Positions 45,877-56,771 of a stretch of DNA of 64,000 nucleotides are shown one piece after another. The translations under genes were made by a program, and so were the position numbers. How positions within the stretch are numbered: the stretch's first letter is position 1; each line of letters starts with the position of its first letter. Origin of the DNA: Neofusicoccum parvum (taxonomy: Eukaryota > Ascomycota > Dothideomycetes > Botryosphaeriales > Botryosphaeriaceae); the NCBI GenBank assembly GCA_020912385.1, contig CP087219.1, forward strand, positions 1 to 64,000, read 5' to 3'. The notes below the pieces were generated by a model. That model was not told where the DNA came from. It was given only the letters and a program-made list of their open reading frames with translations, and ran no database searches.

Positions 45877-45955
45877 CTTTGACCACCATCCTTGCAAGGA
45901 AGGGTAAGAGAACATTGGGTAAGGTATCACCCCCTAACGAGTTTAGGAAACAGCA

Positions 45956-47930
45956 ATGAGTACGGTCAACATGGAGGACGTCAGCGCAGGACAGGATCGT
46001 CCAGCGATTCCTTAGACACCGGCTCAAGAGGCCGCTCAGCCTGCTCACCAGGAGCAAACGGAGCCTACCATGAGAGAACTCATGCAGATGATCCAGGAGC
46101 TGCGAGCCGAGAACCGCATCCTGAAGAATCGACAGGATCAGGCCACCGGGCCAGATGCCGCAAAGAAACCATCCGCCCAGGTCAAGGTGCCAAAGCCGGA
46201 CCTTTACCATGGAGAGCGTACCAAGACGCAAAGCTTCCTCATGCAGTTGGAGGACTACCTACATTTCGCCAAAGGACAGTTCGGCAACGACGCAGACAAG
46301 GTTCGCTACGCTAGCACCTTCCTCCGAGGAGCAGCAGAGAAGTGGTTCAGACCATACAAGAGAGAGACCCAGGAGAAGCCGCATTAGCAATGGTCGCCGC
46401 AGACCCAGGCCATCTTCTCCAACTACAGGACCTTCGCCAAACAGCTGCAAGACGCATTCAGCACCATCGACGAGGCCAAGCGTGCCAACCAGATCCTCTT
46501 CAGGATCCAGCAGAAGAAGTCAGTACTCGACTACACGGCCGAATTCCAGGAAGCAGCCTACGTCGCCGGAGAGCACTCAGACTACACACTCCGACAGCTA
46601 TACTACCGAGGCCTGAAGGACGAAATTAAAGAGGCTATGTCCTACCACGACGAACCCGAAACGCTCTCAGAACTAGTCCGCCTAGCCACCGACATGGATA
46701 GGAGACGCACCAACAGGTGGTTCAAGAAGAAGGGCGGCTACCAAGCAAACACGAACAAGCCACGCCGCGAACGTACCACGCTGGAGGGAGACGATGCTAT
46801 GGCCCTCGACGCCGCCAGTAGACAGGACTCTAAGAAGGGCAACAACAACAAACGCAACGACAAGAAGCCTAAGGGGCCTAATCCGAACTGGACGGACGAG
46901 CAGAAGCAGCGGTACAAGGACCGACTTTGCATCATCTATAGCAGCGACAAGCACTTCTCGCCTAAGTGCCCAGAGAACCGCAATAAGAAAGGAGGAAAGC
47001 AAACCTCTAGTGCTCAACAGGAAGCTTCCGTCGTGTCTCGACAAGAAAACCACGACGCGCTAAGCTGGACCGCCTGCTTTAACGACGACTACACAACCCA
47101 CCAGAGCGACAAGGACGCTACAGGGTGGTACCCGAAGAAACCAAGAGGCATCGCCATACTTACCAGGAACGAGGAAGTACTCGACCTCGACGGTATCATC
47201 GAGTCATTCCCACACGACGACGAGATCGTCAACAGTGAGGATGGTGAATTCTACGACAGTACCGAGGCCGAGGAAGATAGCTCCGACGAAAAGAACCTCG
47301 CAGAGGTGGAGGAGAGCCCATTAGCAGGCGCTATTAACAGGCTCCTTGAGAAAGTAGAGGAACACGGCATCATTACCAAGATCCCCCTCCACCACGGCGA
47401 GTCGGAGCAAGGCATTTAGATCCCCGACAACCAGCCAGGACTCGCGCTAGTTACCTGGCAGGTACAGAAAGATCAAATATGGGAGACCCGCGTCTATGAA
47501 GACCGTCATACAGAGACAGACGAAGTCACTCTCGAGGATAACCTAGCAACTCGAAGGACTCTTGTCTAAGAGGAAGAACGGGCTAGAATGTTTCCAAGTA
47601 TGGAGATCGCCATCCCAGGTATCCAATAGAAGGCCCTACGACAAATCTCCAAGCCGAGCCTGCAGATCCTCCCCGAGGATGACGAGCGTCTAGATCCACG
47701 ACACAAGGAACATAGGCAGATTGCGTGGATCTCGTACATTGCTCACCATTGCAGGATGCATAGGAGCAAGAAAAACGAAAACCATTAGTTCCCGGTACGC
47801 GTGCAACAGGACGGCGTGCACCGAGTTATCGAAGAATGGGAAATAGAAGGCTGGAAACCTTATAGGCAAACCCGTAACAACCTCTTCCTACTCTGGAAAC
47901 CACAGAGAGACCAGTCAAAAAACTAGACGG
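45956..47930 (+). pseudogene. Gypsy gag region
   Basis: ATG 45956 begins a frame with RELMQMIQELRAENRIL (a coiled coil), then KVPKPDLYHGERTKTQSF and FLRGAAEKWFRPY, the typical capsid-like gag segment of Ty3-type elements. A Lys-rich stretch with a C-IIYSSDKHFSPKC remnant stands where a zinc knuckle belongs (about 46930-46970). Stops at 46013, 46385 and 47417 are each one transition from CAG. Later codons to about 47930 remain in frame apart from further stops. It would form the nucleocapsid particle of the element. Confidence 0.85.
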
Positions 47931-47934
47931 CCCT

Positions 47935-50900
47935 GCAGCCAAGGGACAACAGCAGGGGCCGCAGTCTAGGTCCCTTAATATGGTATCACGCACCTCGAAC
48001 ACGGAAGCTCTCACCGGACCAAACCTATGGAAACAGTTCAAGACGAAAGGGACACTTAACGGAGTACCCACGAGGATCCTGATTGATACAGGATCATGCG
48101 GAAATTTCATCCACAACGAGCTTGTGCAGAAGATGAATATACCCTACCGTAAGAAACAGGACCCATACCCTCTCAGCGGGTTTGACGGTTCCCAGGCAGC
48201 CTATGGACAAGGCTGGGTAAGGATAGAAACGAAGGAAGCAACCCTCCAGATAGGGAACCATCAGGAACAGATTTCCCTCGACGTTCAACACGTCCCCGGG
48301 CATGACATCATTCTAGGTATGCCCTGGGTCAGGACACAGAAACCTATCTTCGACTTTGAAGAGGGAGACTCCATCATCTTCCAAGAGGACCTTGAGAACC
48401 TCTTACGAAAACAAGGGCTGAAGAAGGAAAAAGGGTTGTTGGATACCCTAAGGACACTCCTATCAGCAGCAACACGGGAAGTAGCCAGTGTAAGGCCTGA
48501 ATGTGGCAACTGTGTAGGCAACTCCGATAGTAGTATAAGTCAGGACCAGGACTGCGACGCAGGTAGCGAAGCCTCCTCGGTAAAATGCAACCCATCGGTA
48601 GGAATAAGCCCTACTAAGCGAAATGATACCCCCAACACGGTCAACCAGGATGGCATAAGACCTAGCAACGGCAACATCAACGGCCACCTCGAGGACGGAA
48701 TAAGTCAGAACCAGGATAGCAACGAAGCCTCCTCGGAACTAGAAGTGCAACACACGACACGAAGGACTGCGAGGAAGCGGCGTAAGGCTAAGAGTAAGGC
48801 TTCGCGGAAGCAATTAGCAGCCCTAGAACCTCAAATCGACGTCCAAGCAATCTCAGGAGAGGCATTTAAGCGCATGAGACACTAAAGACATCAAGTCTGC
48901 CTTCTATACATCAAACCCTCACCGGCAGTGCAACAGAGAGCACTGGCCAAGGCCCAACGAGAAAGGCCCAAGAACGAGGACTACCCAGCTCCCATCGGAG
49001 GAGATGATCCCGCGAGGATTATAAGAGGACAGCACGGCAGTCTAGAAATGTGGAACAACCCACATGGAAACCCTCCAATACCAGAAATGGAAACGGTACC
49101 CAGCGGATACTGGGACTTGGTAACCGTTTGCCAGGAAAGAGGAAAAGGAGACTTGCCTAAGCATTAGCCGTAGGACCACGAAATCCCACTCAAGCCAGGC
49201 ATGAAACCAGCCTACAAGCCCATTTACTCCTTATCAGAGAAGGAGATGGCAGCGCTTAGGGACTATATTGAGAAGAACCTCGAACGAGGATATATCCGAC
49301 CTTCAACATCGTCAGCCGGATACCCAATCCTCTTTGTCCCGAAGAAGAATGGCAAGCTACGCCTATATGTCGACTACCGACAGCTAAACGACATCACGAT
49401 CAAGAACCAGTACCCTCTCCCACGCATCGACGAGCTCCAGGACAAGTTAAGGAAAGCAAAGTACTTCACGAAGCTGGACCTCAGGAACGGTTACCATCTA
49501 GTCAGGATCAAAGAAGGGGAAGAATGGAAAACAGCCTTTAGAACGAGGCTAGGACTCTACGAGTATACGGTAATACCATTCGGGCTTACCAACGCTCCGG
49601 CAACCTTCCAGAATCTCGTTAACGATACATTACGAGAATACCTGGATATCTTCTATATGGCTTACCTCGATGACATCCTCATCTTTTCAGAGACCCTTGA
49701 GGAGCATAAGAAGCATGTAAGAAAGGTCCTAGAAGCCCTCTAAGCAAAGAACCTCTCTATCGCACCTAAGAAGTGCGAATGGCACGTGTAGAGAATAGAA
49801 TTCTTAGGATTTATCATCACCCCAGGTCACGTCGGTATGGACGACTCGAAACTGGATTCCATTAGGGAATGGCCAGTACCACGAACGATCAAGGAAGTAT
49901 AGTCCTTCCTAGGATTCGCGAACTTCTATAGGAAGTTCATCTGGAACTACTCCGGAGTCACGGAACCTTTAACTAGGCTTACGCGAAAGGAGCATGGCTT
50001 CAAATGGAAAGACGATCAGCAAAGGGCATTTGATTCGCTTAAACGGATGTTTTGCGAAGCCCCAGTACTCGGGATATACGACCCCGACAAGCCCACCGAA
50101 GTGGAAACTGATGCGTCAGGATTCGCCCTTGGAGCATGTCTCAGCCAGCCTGACGGAGAAGGTAGATGGCACCTAGTCGCGTTCTACTCTAGGAAGTTCA
50201 CCCCGGCAGAGCTCAACTACGACATTCACAATAAGGAGCTTCTAGCCATTGTCTCAGCTTTTAAGCAATGGAGGTATTACCTCGAAGGAGCAAGCCACCA
50301 GGTGGTAGTACGCTGTAATCATCAGAATCTCACACGCTTCACCACGACCAAGGAATTAAACTGACGGCAGGTTCGCTAGTTAGAAGAAATGGCCTCCTAT
50401 GACTTCAAGATCACCTACAGAAGGGGATCCGAGAACGCCGCAGCTAACGCGCTCAGCCGAAGAGTAGATTATATGGAAGGAAAAACCAAGCCGCACCCTA
50501 CAATCTTTACAGAGGATAGCGATGGATCGCTCCTCCTTACCAGACAAACACTACCCATGCTACGCATCGAGCCGAACCCATGGCACCAGCAGATCCGAGA
50601 AGCATACGCCCAGGACTCCTTCGCGTAGGAACTTTTAGCGCTTGAGGACGATCCGCGTATTGCTCGAGATAGAGAAGGAACGCTTCTCTTTAAAGGACTC
50701 ATCTATGTACCAACACGGCTACGAGAAGCACTAGTGAAAGACATCCACGAAGCCCCAGCACACGGACATCAGGGCATCGACAGGACAACGGAAAGAATTA
50801 CGAGGAACTACTACTTCCCAGGACTAAGGAAAACCGTACAGCGTGTAGTCTCGCAGTGCGATCTTTGCATTAGAAGCAAGGCCGCGACACATGCACCTTA

Positions 50901-52416
50901 TGGCCTCCTACAGCCGCTGGAAGCACCTAAACGACCATGGCAGTCCATCACGTTGGACTTCGTTACCAAGCTACCTAGGTCAAAGGATCCTCTTACAGGA
51001 GTCTCATACGACTCAATCCTCGTCTTCGTCGACCGACTCACGAAGTACGCCTACTTCTTACCCTACCTCGAGGCATCTAATGCAGAACAGCTCGCCTACA
51101 CGTTCCTACAAACCATCTTCGCGGATCACGGAATGCCGGAAGAAATGGTGTCGGATAGAGACAAGCTCATGGCCTCTGAATTCTAGCAAACCGTCATGCG
51201 CCAACTAGGAACGAAGAGTAAGCTCGCTACCACAGCACATGTACAAACCGATGGTCAAACAGAACGAATGAACCGGACTCTTGAACAATACCTCCGCTGT
51301 TATATCAACTACCCACAGGAAAACTGGGTAGAACTGCTACCCATGGCCCAATTCGCCTACAACAGCTCCAAGCAAGAATCCACGAACGAATCACCATTCT
51401 TCGCCAATTACGGGTTTGAACTAGAAGCCTACAGGGAAACGATCCCAAGCAGAAAGCTAGCGCAAAGTGGTATCCTTAAAGCCGAGCAGCTAAAGGAGCT
51501 TCACAAGGCTATCAGCCTTGACCTCGAGTACGTCAGAATCATGATGTCCAAATACTACAACAGACGGCACCAGGCGGCACCGAACCTCAAGAGGGGGGAT
51601 AAGGTCTATCTCCTCAGGAAAAACATCAAGACCAAACGACCAAACGATAAATTGGATTTCAAAAAAATTGGCCCATTCAAGATTGAAGAGAAACTCGGAG
51701 AAGTCACCTATCGACTCAAACTATCAAACACGAAGATGAACTCCACTTTCCACGTCTCACTGCTCAAGCCAGCACCCGAGAACGCCAACATCCCAGAAAC
51801 TCAAGAAGAAATTGTACCAGAAAACCCGGACGCCGAAGAAAAACAGTACCCAGTAGAGAAAATCCTAGACTGTAAACGGTTCGGTCATCAGCTTAAGTAC
51901 CTGGTCAAATGGGAAGGATACGGGAATGAGGATAACCAGTGGATACCTAAGGACGACATACACCCAGAACTGGTCACAGAGTTCCATCGCCAGAACCCTG
52001 ACCTTCCACGGAAACGGGGACGTCCCAAAAAGAAGGATCCATCCACAACTCGGCACCAGAGGGAAACGCAATCCCAGCTACAGAATCCGGCTGAGGAACT
52101 CCAGGATTGGAGGGACCCGCAACAGGAGGACTTGGAGAACGCTCAGGAGTCGGAACATCCTCGCCAGCTGCACATCGCGCATCGCGATCCTCCTTCTCCA
52201 GCTTCTCCAACTCCTCAATGGAGGATAACTCACGCTCAAACATCTTCTTACGACGATCGTCTAGAAACCCTATCTGACGCTTCAAGCGTCGCACCGTGGA
52301 ACGAGCTTCTAGACGACGCTTCTGAATTGCCATCTCCTCGAGCAAAATCTGCTCCTCCAGCTCCTGAGCCTCCTCGAGCCGACGCTCCAGCTCGTCCATC
52401 TCAGAATGAATCTTAG
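47935..52416 (+). pseudogene. Gypsy pol polyprotein with chromodomain
   Basis: A single frame runs through the region apart from nonsense codons at 48883, 49165, 49741, about 49789 and 49900, 50362 (TGA), 50626 and 51184. Domains: aspartic protease with DTGS (about 48085); reverse transcriptase (49200-49740) with VDYRQLN and YLDD; RNase H starting TDASGFALGACL (about 50110); integrase with an H-H-C-C zinc site (HGHQGID...CDLC) and the D-D-E core (TLDFVTKLP at about 50955; DHG...DRDK at about 51125; E in the following helix); and a chromodomain (YPVEKILDCKR...WEGYGNEDNQW) at 51845-51990. Chromodomains steer such elements to heterochromatin. The frame ends at TAG 52414. Confidence 0.9.
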
Positions 52417-52668
52417 CCCCTAGCAACAGTAAGCAGGAAAGGCGTACTAAGGGAAACACTCACAATCTCGTTGCGATACCACCAGGTCGCACTTCCGGTT
52501 CTTCTGGATGCAACGGCTACACCGACCCGAATCCAGGCTAACAAAACATTGCGCCCCTACGGAACGACAAGCACCACAGGGAGAAGGCATCTTGTAAGGC
52601 TTACGGGCAACAGCGGCCGCAAGCTGATGACGACGGGTAGTGGAGGAAGCAGGAGCCTTACCCATCAT
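51974..52668 (-). CDS. Antisense accessory ORF of the Gypsy element: Cys-rich motif plus coiled coil, one intron
   Basis: On the strand opposite gag-pol, ATG 52668 opens a frame joined by a 44-nt intron (52463-52420: GTGAGT donor, CTTACTG-type branch region, TTGCTAG acceptor). Exons 52668-52464 and 52419-51974 total 651 nt and give 216 residues. The N-terminal third has CGACRSVGAQC...SGRCSRCIQKNRKC, a C-x2-C-x6-C...C-x2-C-x6-C arrangement. Next comes a long Glu/Arg/Leu coiled coil (about residues 75-140), then a Pro/Ser-rich acidic tail. It has no stop codon, in contrast with gag and pol, and overlaps the last 443 bases of pol in antisense. The Cys pattern and the R-D-W-A-K junction resemble uncharacterised Pezizomycotina proteins that I recall as transposon-linked; function unknown, DNA or RNA binding is a guess. 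Confidence 0.6.
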
Positions 52669-52764
52669 GAGTAAAGGGAAGCGCAAAGAACGAGTTAGGC
52701 ACCCACCGCAGTCTTATACCTGCCACCGGGTCCTTCAGGCCGAAGGACTTAAGAGGGGGGATAG

Positions 52765-53251
52765 TGTTACGGCGTAGCCTCCTTAGAGCGAGTAAACAGC
52801 AGAACGGAGGATCAAGTGGGGTGCACACGTACGGCGCAGAAAGACCCACAAGGATCACGTGGCTCACGTGATGCCAAGAGCACGATCTGTCTGATCTGAC
52901 GAGCCTCAGGCATCTAGAGACAGATCAAAGGAATCACCTCGCCATGATCTGTCCGATCCGAAGAGCCTACCTAACCACACGAAGCAGATCAAACGGATCC
53001 AGAACAGATTGTATAGACCTCTCCTATGTATATAAACCACACTCCTTAGCATAGCTTTGACCTTCGTGGTCAACTTCGATAATCAATCTACACCATTGAT
53101 TAGTAATACGGCCTTCGCACGCAGTGCTCAGTCACGTGTATTCGTTCATACTTGTTCTCTCCCCCTACCTTGTACCCACTCAAGGTAAACCCTACACGGC
53201 TTACCACCCTCTTTGGTGTTTGATCCTTAGAGGCAGAGGCCCGCCGTTACA
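52765..53251 (+). repeat. 3' LTR of the Gypsy element
   Basis: 487 bp, same length as the 5' LTR, with about seven transitions between them. It is preceded by the polypurine tract at 52751-52761 and followed directly by the CGAGC target duplication. Confidence 0.95.
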
Positions 53252-53256
53252 CGAGC

Positions 53257-54014
53257 TAGGTAAGCGGTAGCTACAGCAGGGCTAGCGCTGATAATCCCTG
53301 TCGGTTTCATGCACGCACCGCCCAATTTCGCAAGGGAGGCCGTAGCCAATCATGAGGAATTTTCGCAATGCTGCTCCAACGTCAAACGTGCAAGCAAAGA
53401 GGACATTGCCCAAACAGATAGTATACATGGAGTTCACGTTGAAAGTCTAATACTAGCAAAGGTCTGAACCCGCTCGCGCCGTTTGACATCTCTGTTGCTG
53501 AAAAGGCAAGGAACTCTCATCGTCTACGGCAGGTCCTCGAGCAGTACCGCGGCTCGTTTCTCTTTTAACTCCCTTGGTCTCACGCCGAAGAGCATCGACA
53601 GCTGACTTCCTTATAGAATTTCCGCTTCCCAGCTTTGAAAGGACACACTTTAGTATTATTGCTTGAGTGGAGATGCTATCTTAAACGCTCTAGAGCTATT
53701 GAATCACCATAGGGATTCAAACATCTCATGAGTCATGGCCCGCTATATTAGCAAGTCATACAAAATGGGGAAAAAGACCGAATGACCGTAATCGAGGAAG
53801 GCAAGTAGCAGCGCGCGACTTCCTTTGTGATAATGAGGTTTCCACGTGCGTCTAATGCGCGAGTTAGCAACTAACTTCCGTGGTAAGGTCAGCACATCTA
53901 ACCATCATGGTCAGCAGAAGGGCATGGAGAGAAGGGCAAGGTGGTGCTTGTACATATCACTGTATTTGCTTTACTATGAAAAAGTGGCTTAAGTTGAAGT
54001 ACAGCCCAGCGTGG
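53257..54014. other. Intergenic, likely displaced promoter of the A/B-barrel gene
   Basis: About 760 bp with no frame resembling a gene. Before the Gypsy insertion this sequence abutted the start of the barrel-protein gene (ATG 45371), so it probably contains that gene's original promoter, as well as the 3' flank of the tyrosinase gene. Confidence 0.45.
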
Positions 54015-55378
54015 CTAGATGTAGACATAGCAGAATGGACCATCTGTCGTACTGAGTAGCTGCTCGATTCTGAAGTTTTTACCCTCCACGATGTATCCGA
54101 GATCAAGAACGTCGTCTACTGTTCCATTTCGGTGGGGCTCGTACAGATCTTGCAAAGTATAAGGGCCTGCAACGGCGCTAGCAGTAGAAGCGCGGCTTTC
54201 GGGATTTTGCATCTGCCAAATCCACCGCACACGGTCGATCATAGAGTGGTGCGTGAAGAATGCCGGATCTCCAGGGGACACAAACTGATCCAGACTGGGA
54301 TCCCCACCTGTGGAAATTAGTATGCTGTGTCATCTGTATTGAGGTGCACGATGGAAGGCTCACCAAGAGAATAATGTCCACCACCATGCACACCCATATC
54401 AGGTCTATTTGTATTGCCTTGCATCATATCCTGGAAAGCTGCGATATCTTGCGGATCGGCTAGGAGTGTGCTGACGCTGGTATCGTTTGCAAAACGTTTG
54501 ATCGCATCATCCATCAGATTTCTTTTCAAGCAACGCGGCTGGTAGTCGAACTTGTTGGTCGATTCGATGGTCTTGCCATTTAGTAAAGCCATGTTGACAG
54601 GGGCAAAATTAACGGTCATATTAACAAATGGACCGGACGTTACGCAGCCACCGCCATTTCCAGGTGTTAAATAGACAGCAAGAGTTGTGTTCGGATTGAA
54701 GATGATCCGATCTGTCGCCAAGTGTTCGACTGGGGCACCGTCGCCGGAAAGAGAGGTCGCGCTGCCATCGAAAAGCGGATACTTTGCCAAACCAGTCTTT
54801 GCGGATTGAGTCCAGTCCCAATATGGCTGAGTCCCGGTATAGTTACATTCGTTGCGTAGCGCTTGTTCGTACTCCCAAGTGAACCAGCGGTGCCAGCTAA
54901 GGAAGCTTGCCTTCAGTAGATTAGTAAATTAGTGAAGACAGAGTGCTTGGTCAGCGTACGGTGAAGTGGATGTAATTCGTCTGGTTGATATGGGTAGCGA
55001 CGAAGTCATCATAGCGAGTCTTTGCACCAGGCGCCAGCTCCGAAGGTGTTCTTGCTTTCTGTGACTGCAGGCAGCGAACAGCATCAATATATTCGACTCG
55101 CTCGTCTGCGGTCAGACTGTCCCTGTTACCAATGTCAGCATCTGACATACTACCTTATTCGTCATCTGGCTGGATTACCATGACTTCCGGATGGAGACGG
55201 TTTCATTCGTGCAGGCCTCTGTGGATGACGTAGCAAGGCCTGCAATTGACGCTTTGAGTGCATTCCTCGCAAGTCGTTGGGTGTTTATACTCGCAGAGTC
55301 CGCCATTGGGAGTACCATGGCTTGAACAGAAACGCCTGGGACCACGATGGCGACGCAGAGTGCTTTCAGGACCTGCAT
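54015..55378 (-). CDS. Secreted tyrosinase (common central domain, type 3 copper)
   Basis: Four exons (55378-55179, 55122-54960, 54910-54364 and 54307-54015) total 1203 nt and give 400 intact residues. An N-terminal signal peptide (MQVLKALCVAIVVPGVSVQA) is followed by the copper A site, with FLSWHRWFTWEYE near residue 125 and an upstream His in NYIHFT. Then come VHGGGHYSLGG and the copper B site DPAFFTHHSMIDRVRWIWQ. These supply the His ligands for the binuclear copper centre. Short secreted fungal tyrosinases oxidise phenols or catechols to quinones, in melanin or secondary-metabolite chemistry or in extracellular cross-linking. It is transcribed towards the Gypsy element. All introns have GT-AG ends. 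Confidence 0.92.
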
Positions 55379-56771
55379 CGTGTCTTCTCTTTTCTCTGCA
55401 GCTTGAATGGTAAAATGTAGACTTGGTGCGTTGGTATAGGAACGAATATATACACAAAAGCCCCTCCTCTCCTAGTTTTTCCGACAGCTTGATCTATTAA
55501 TCGGCGGATTCCGAATCACCAATTTTGCCAACGTGCCTGGTAAGACGGCCCGCGCATAGTGGGTCTATTTGGTTTTACAACGAGACGTATTTCCCTGATA
55601 CGAGGTTCTGAATTTTGAAAATTATAGAACAGCTAATTCTTATGCGTGTGGACCGTATAGCTTACATTTCATAAAGAGGCTGCGTTAAAGAATGTAGATC
55701 CCCAGTTTCATCAAACTAGATTCTAAATCAGAGACTCTACCAAACGAGAGAATCGATTCACGAAGATAAGAATGGTTACGAATCTGGTAGTCCACCTCTA
55801 AAATGCCAAGCTGCTGTATTAATTTGAAGTGGAGCGTCCAAGAAAACTGGAACCGGAAAGAACCGCTTGATGCAGGGAACGGTTCCAGGTTGCCGGTGGA
55901 GTCCGATCCCGCTGCAAAGGAGCCGACAGTACATTCTACGATCTCCGGTCGTACCCGTGCCTAAATAGGAAAAAAGGTCCGAAAGCAGGTAAGAGTCCAT
56001 TCAGGGAGGCACACGCACATACCAAGTCGGGATGTGGAGGACGCGATCGACTTTCTCTGCCCTAGTACCGGAGCACGGCTTAAGAGAGTGAGGGTCAAGC
56101 AGGCACTCAGAGCTGAGACGTGAGAAACACATCCTCCATAAGAGACTCGGACTCGTTAAATATGTGGCCAACTAGGCTCGGTCGATATGGGAGCAGATCC
56201 AGGATAGTCTACTCTTGGCGGCTCGTTCCTTTTAGCAGGGGTAGCTTCCAGGAAGAGCGGCGGGCATGAATATCAGACCCCAATGTAGATGTATGCCATT
56301 ATATGCTTCGAATCGATTTCTAAATTGTATAGATATGCCTGGCTTTTGTTGTCTGTGAACCGAAACTACGCTCGGCTAGTAGAGAGCGAGACACGCCGCT
56401 ATCTTCCCTGTCCTCCCCTTCTCCTCATTATCCTCATTCTCCGTACTTAAGTGCTCTATGCCCAAAGCTCGCGCTGAAGAAGTGTCCGACCGCCATATCG
56501 ACGTTGCCCGTTATAGTGACCAGTCCCCACGACTACGCGCATTCCATTACTTGGCTATTTTCAACGCAGGCGCTCTCAAGAGTCTTATATCTCTGCAAGT
56601 ACATTAAAAGCATCAGAATATTCCAATGCGTTTATGACTACCAGAGATCTCCGGCTATATCTATTAATATTTTAGGCGTCTTGATCAACGCTTTTACTGT
56701 GGTAGCCCCAGGGTTCGATGATGGCCGCCTCCAACACCAGGAAAGGACCGTGCCGCATGGCTGCAACCGCA
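55379..56771. other. Intergenic, about 1.4 kb
   Basis: No gene-like frame on either strand. The part next to 55378 is the tyrosinase promoter, and the part near 56771 is the 3' flank of the regulator gene. A short pyrimidine-rich tract (CTTCCCTGTCCTCCCCTTCTCC) is present near 56405. No repeat was recognised. Confidence 0.45.

Larger units (their letters stand above)
45385..53256 (+). mobile_element. Full-length chromodomain Gypsy (Ty3-type, chromovirus) LTR retrotransposon with target duplication
   Basis: Two 487-bp LTRs (45390-45876 and 52765-53251) bound 6.9 kb of internal sequence. The element is flanked by a perfect 5-bp duplication CGAGC (45385-45389, 53252-53256). A purine tract (AAGAGGGGGGA) precedes the 3' LTR. 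Order of domains is gag, protease, reverse transcriptase, RNase H, integrase, chromodomain, which is the chromovirus branch of Ty3/Gypsy. Gag and pol are in different frames (pol is -1). At least a dozen stop codons interrupt them, nearly all explained by CpA-to-TpA change, so it cannot move by itself. The LTRs differ at about seven sites, all transitions. Confidence 0.95.
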
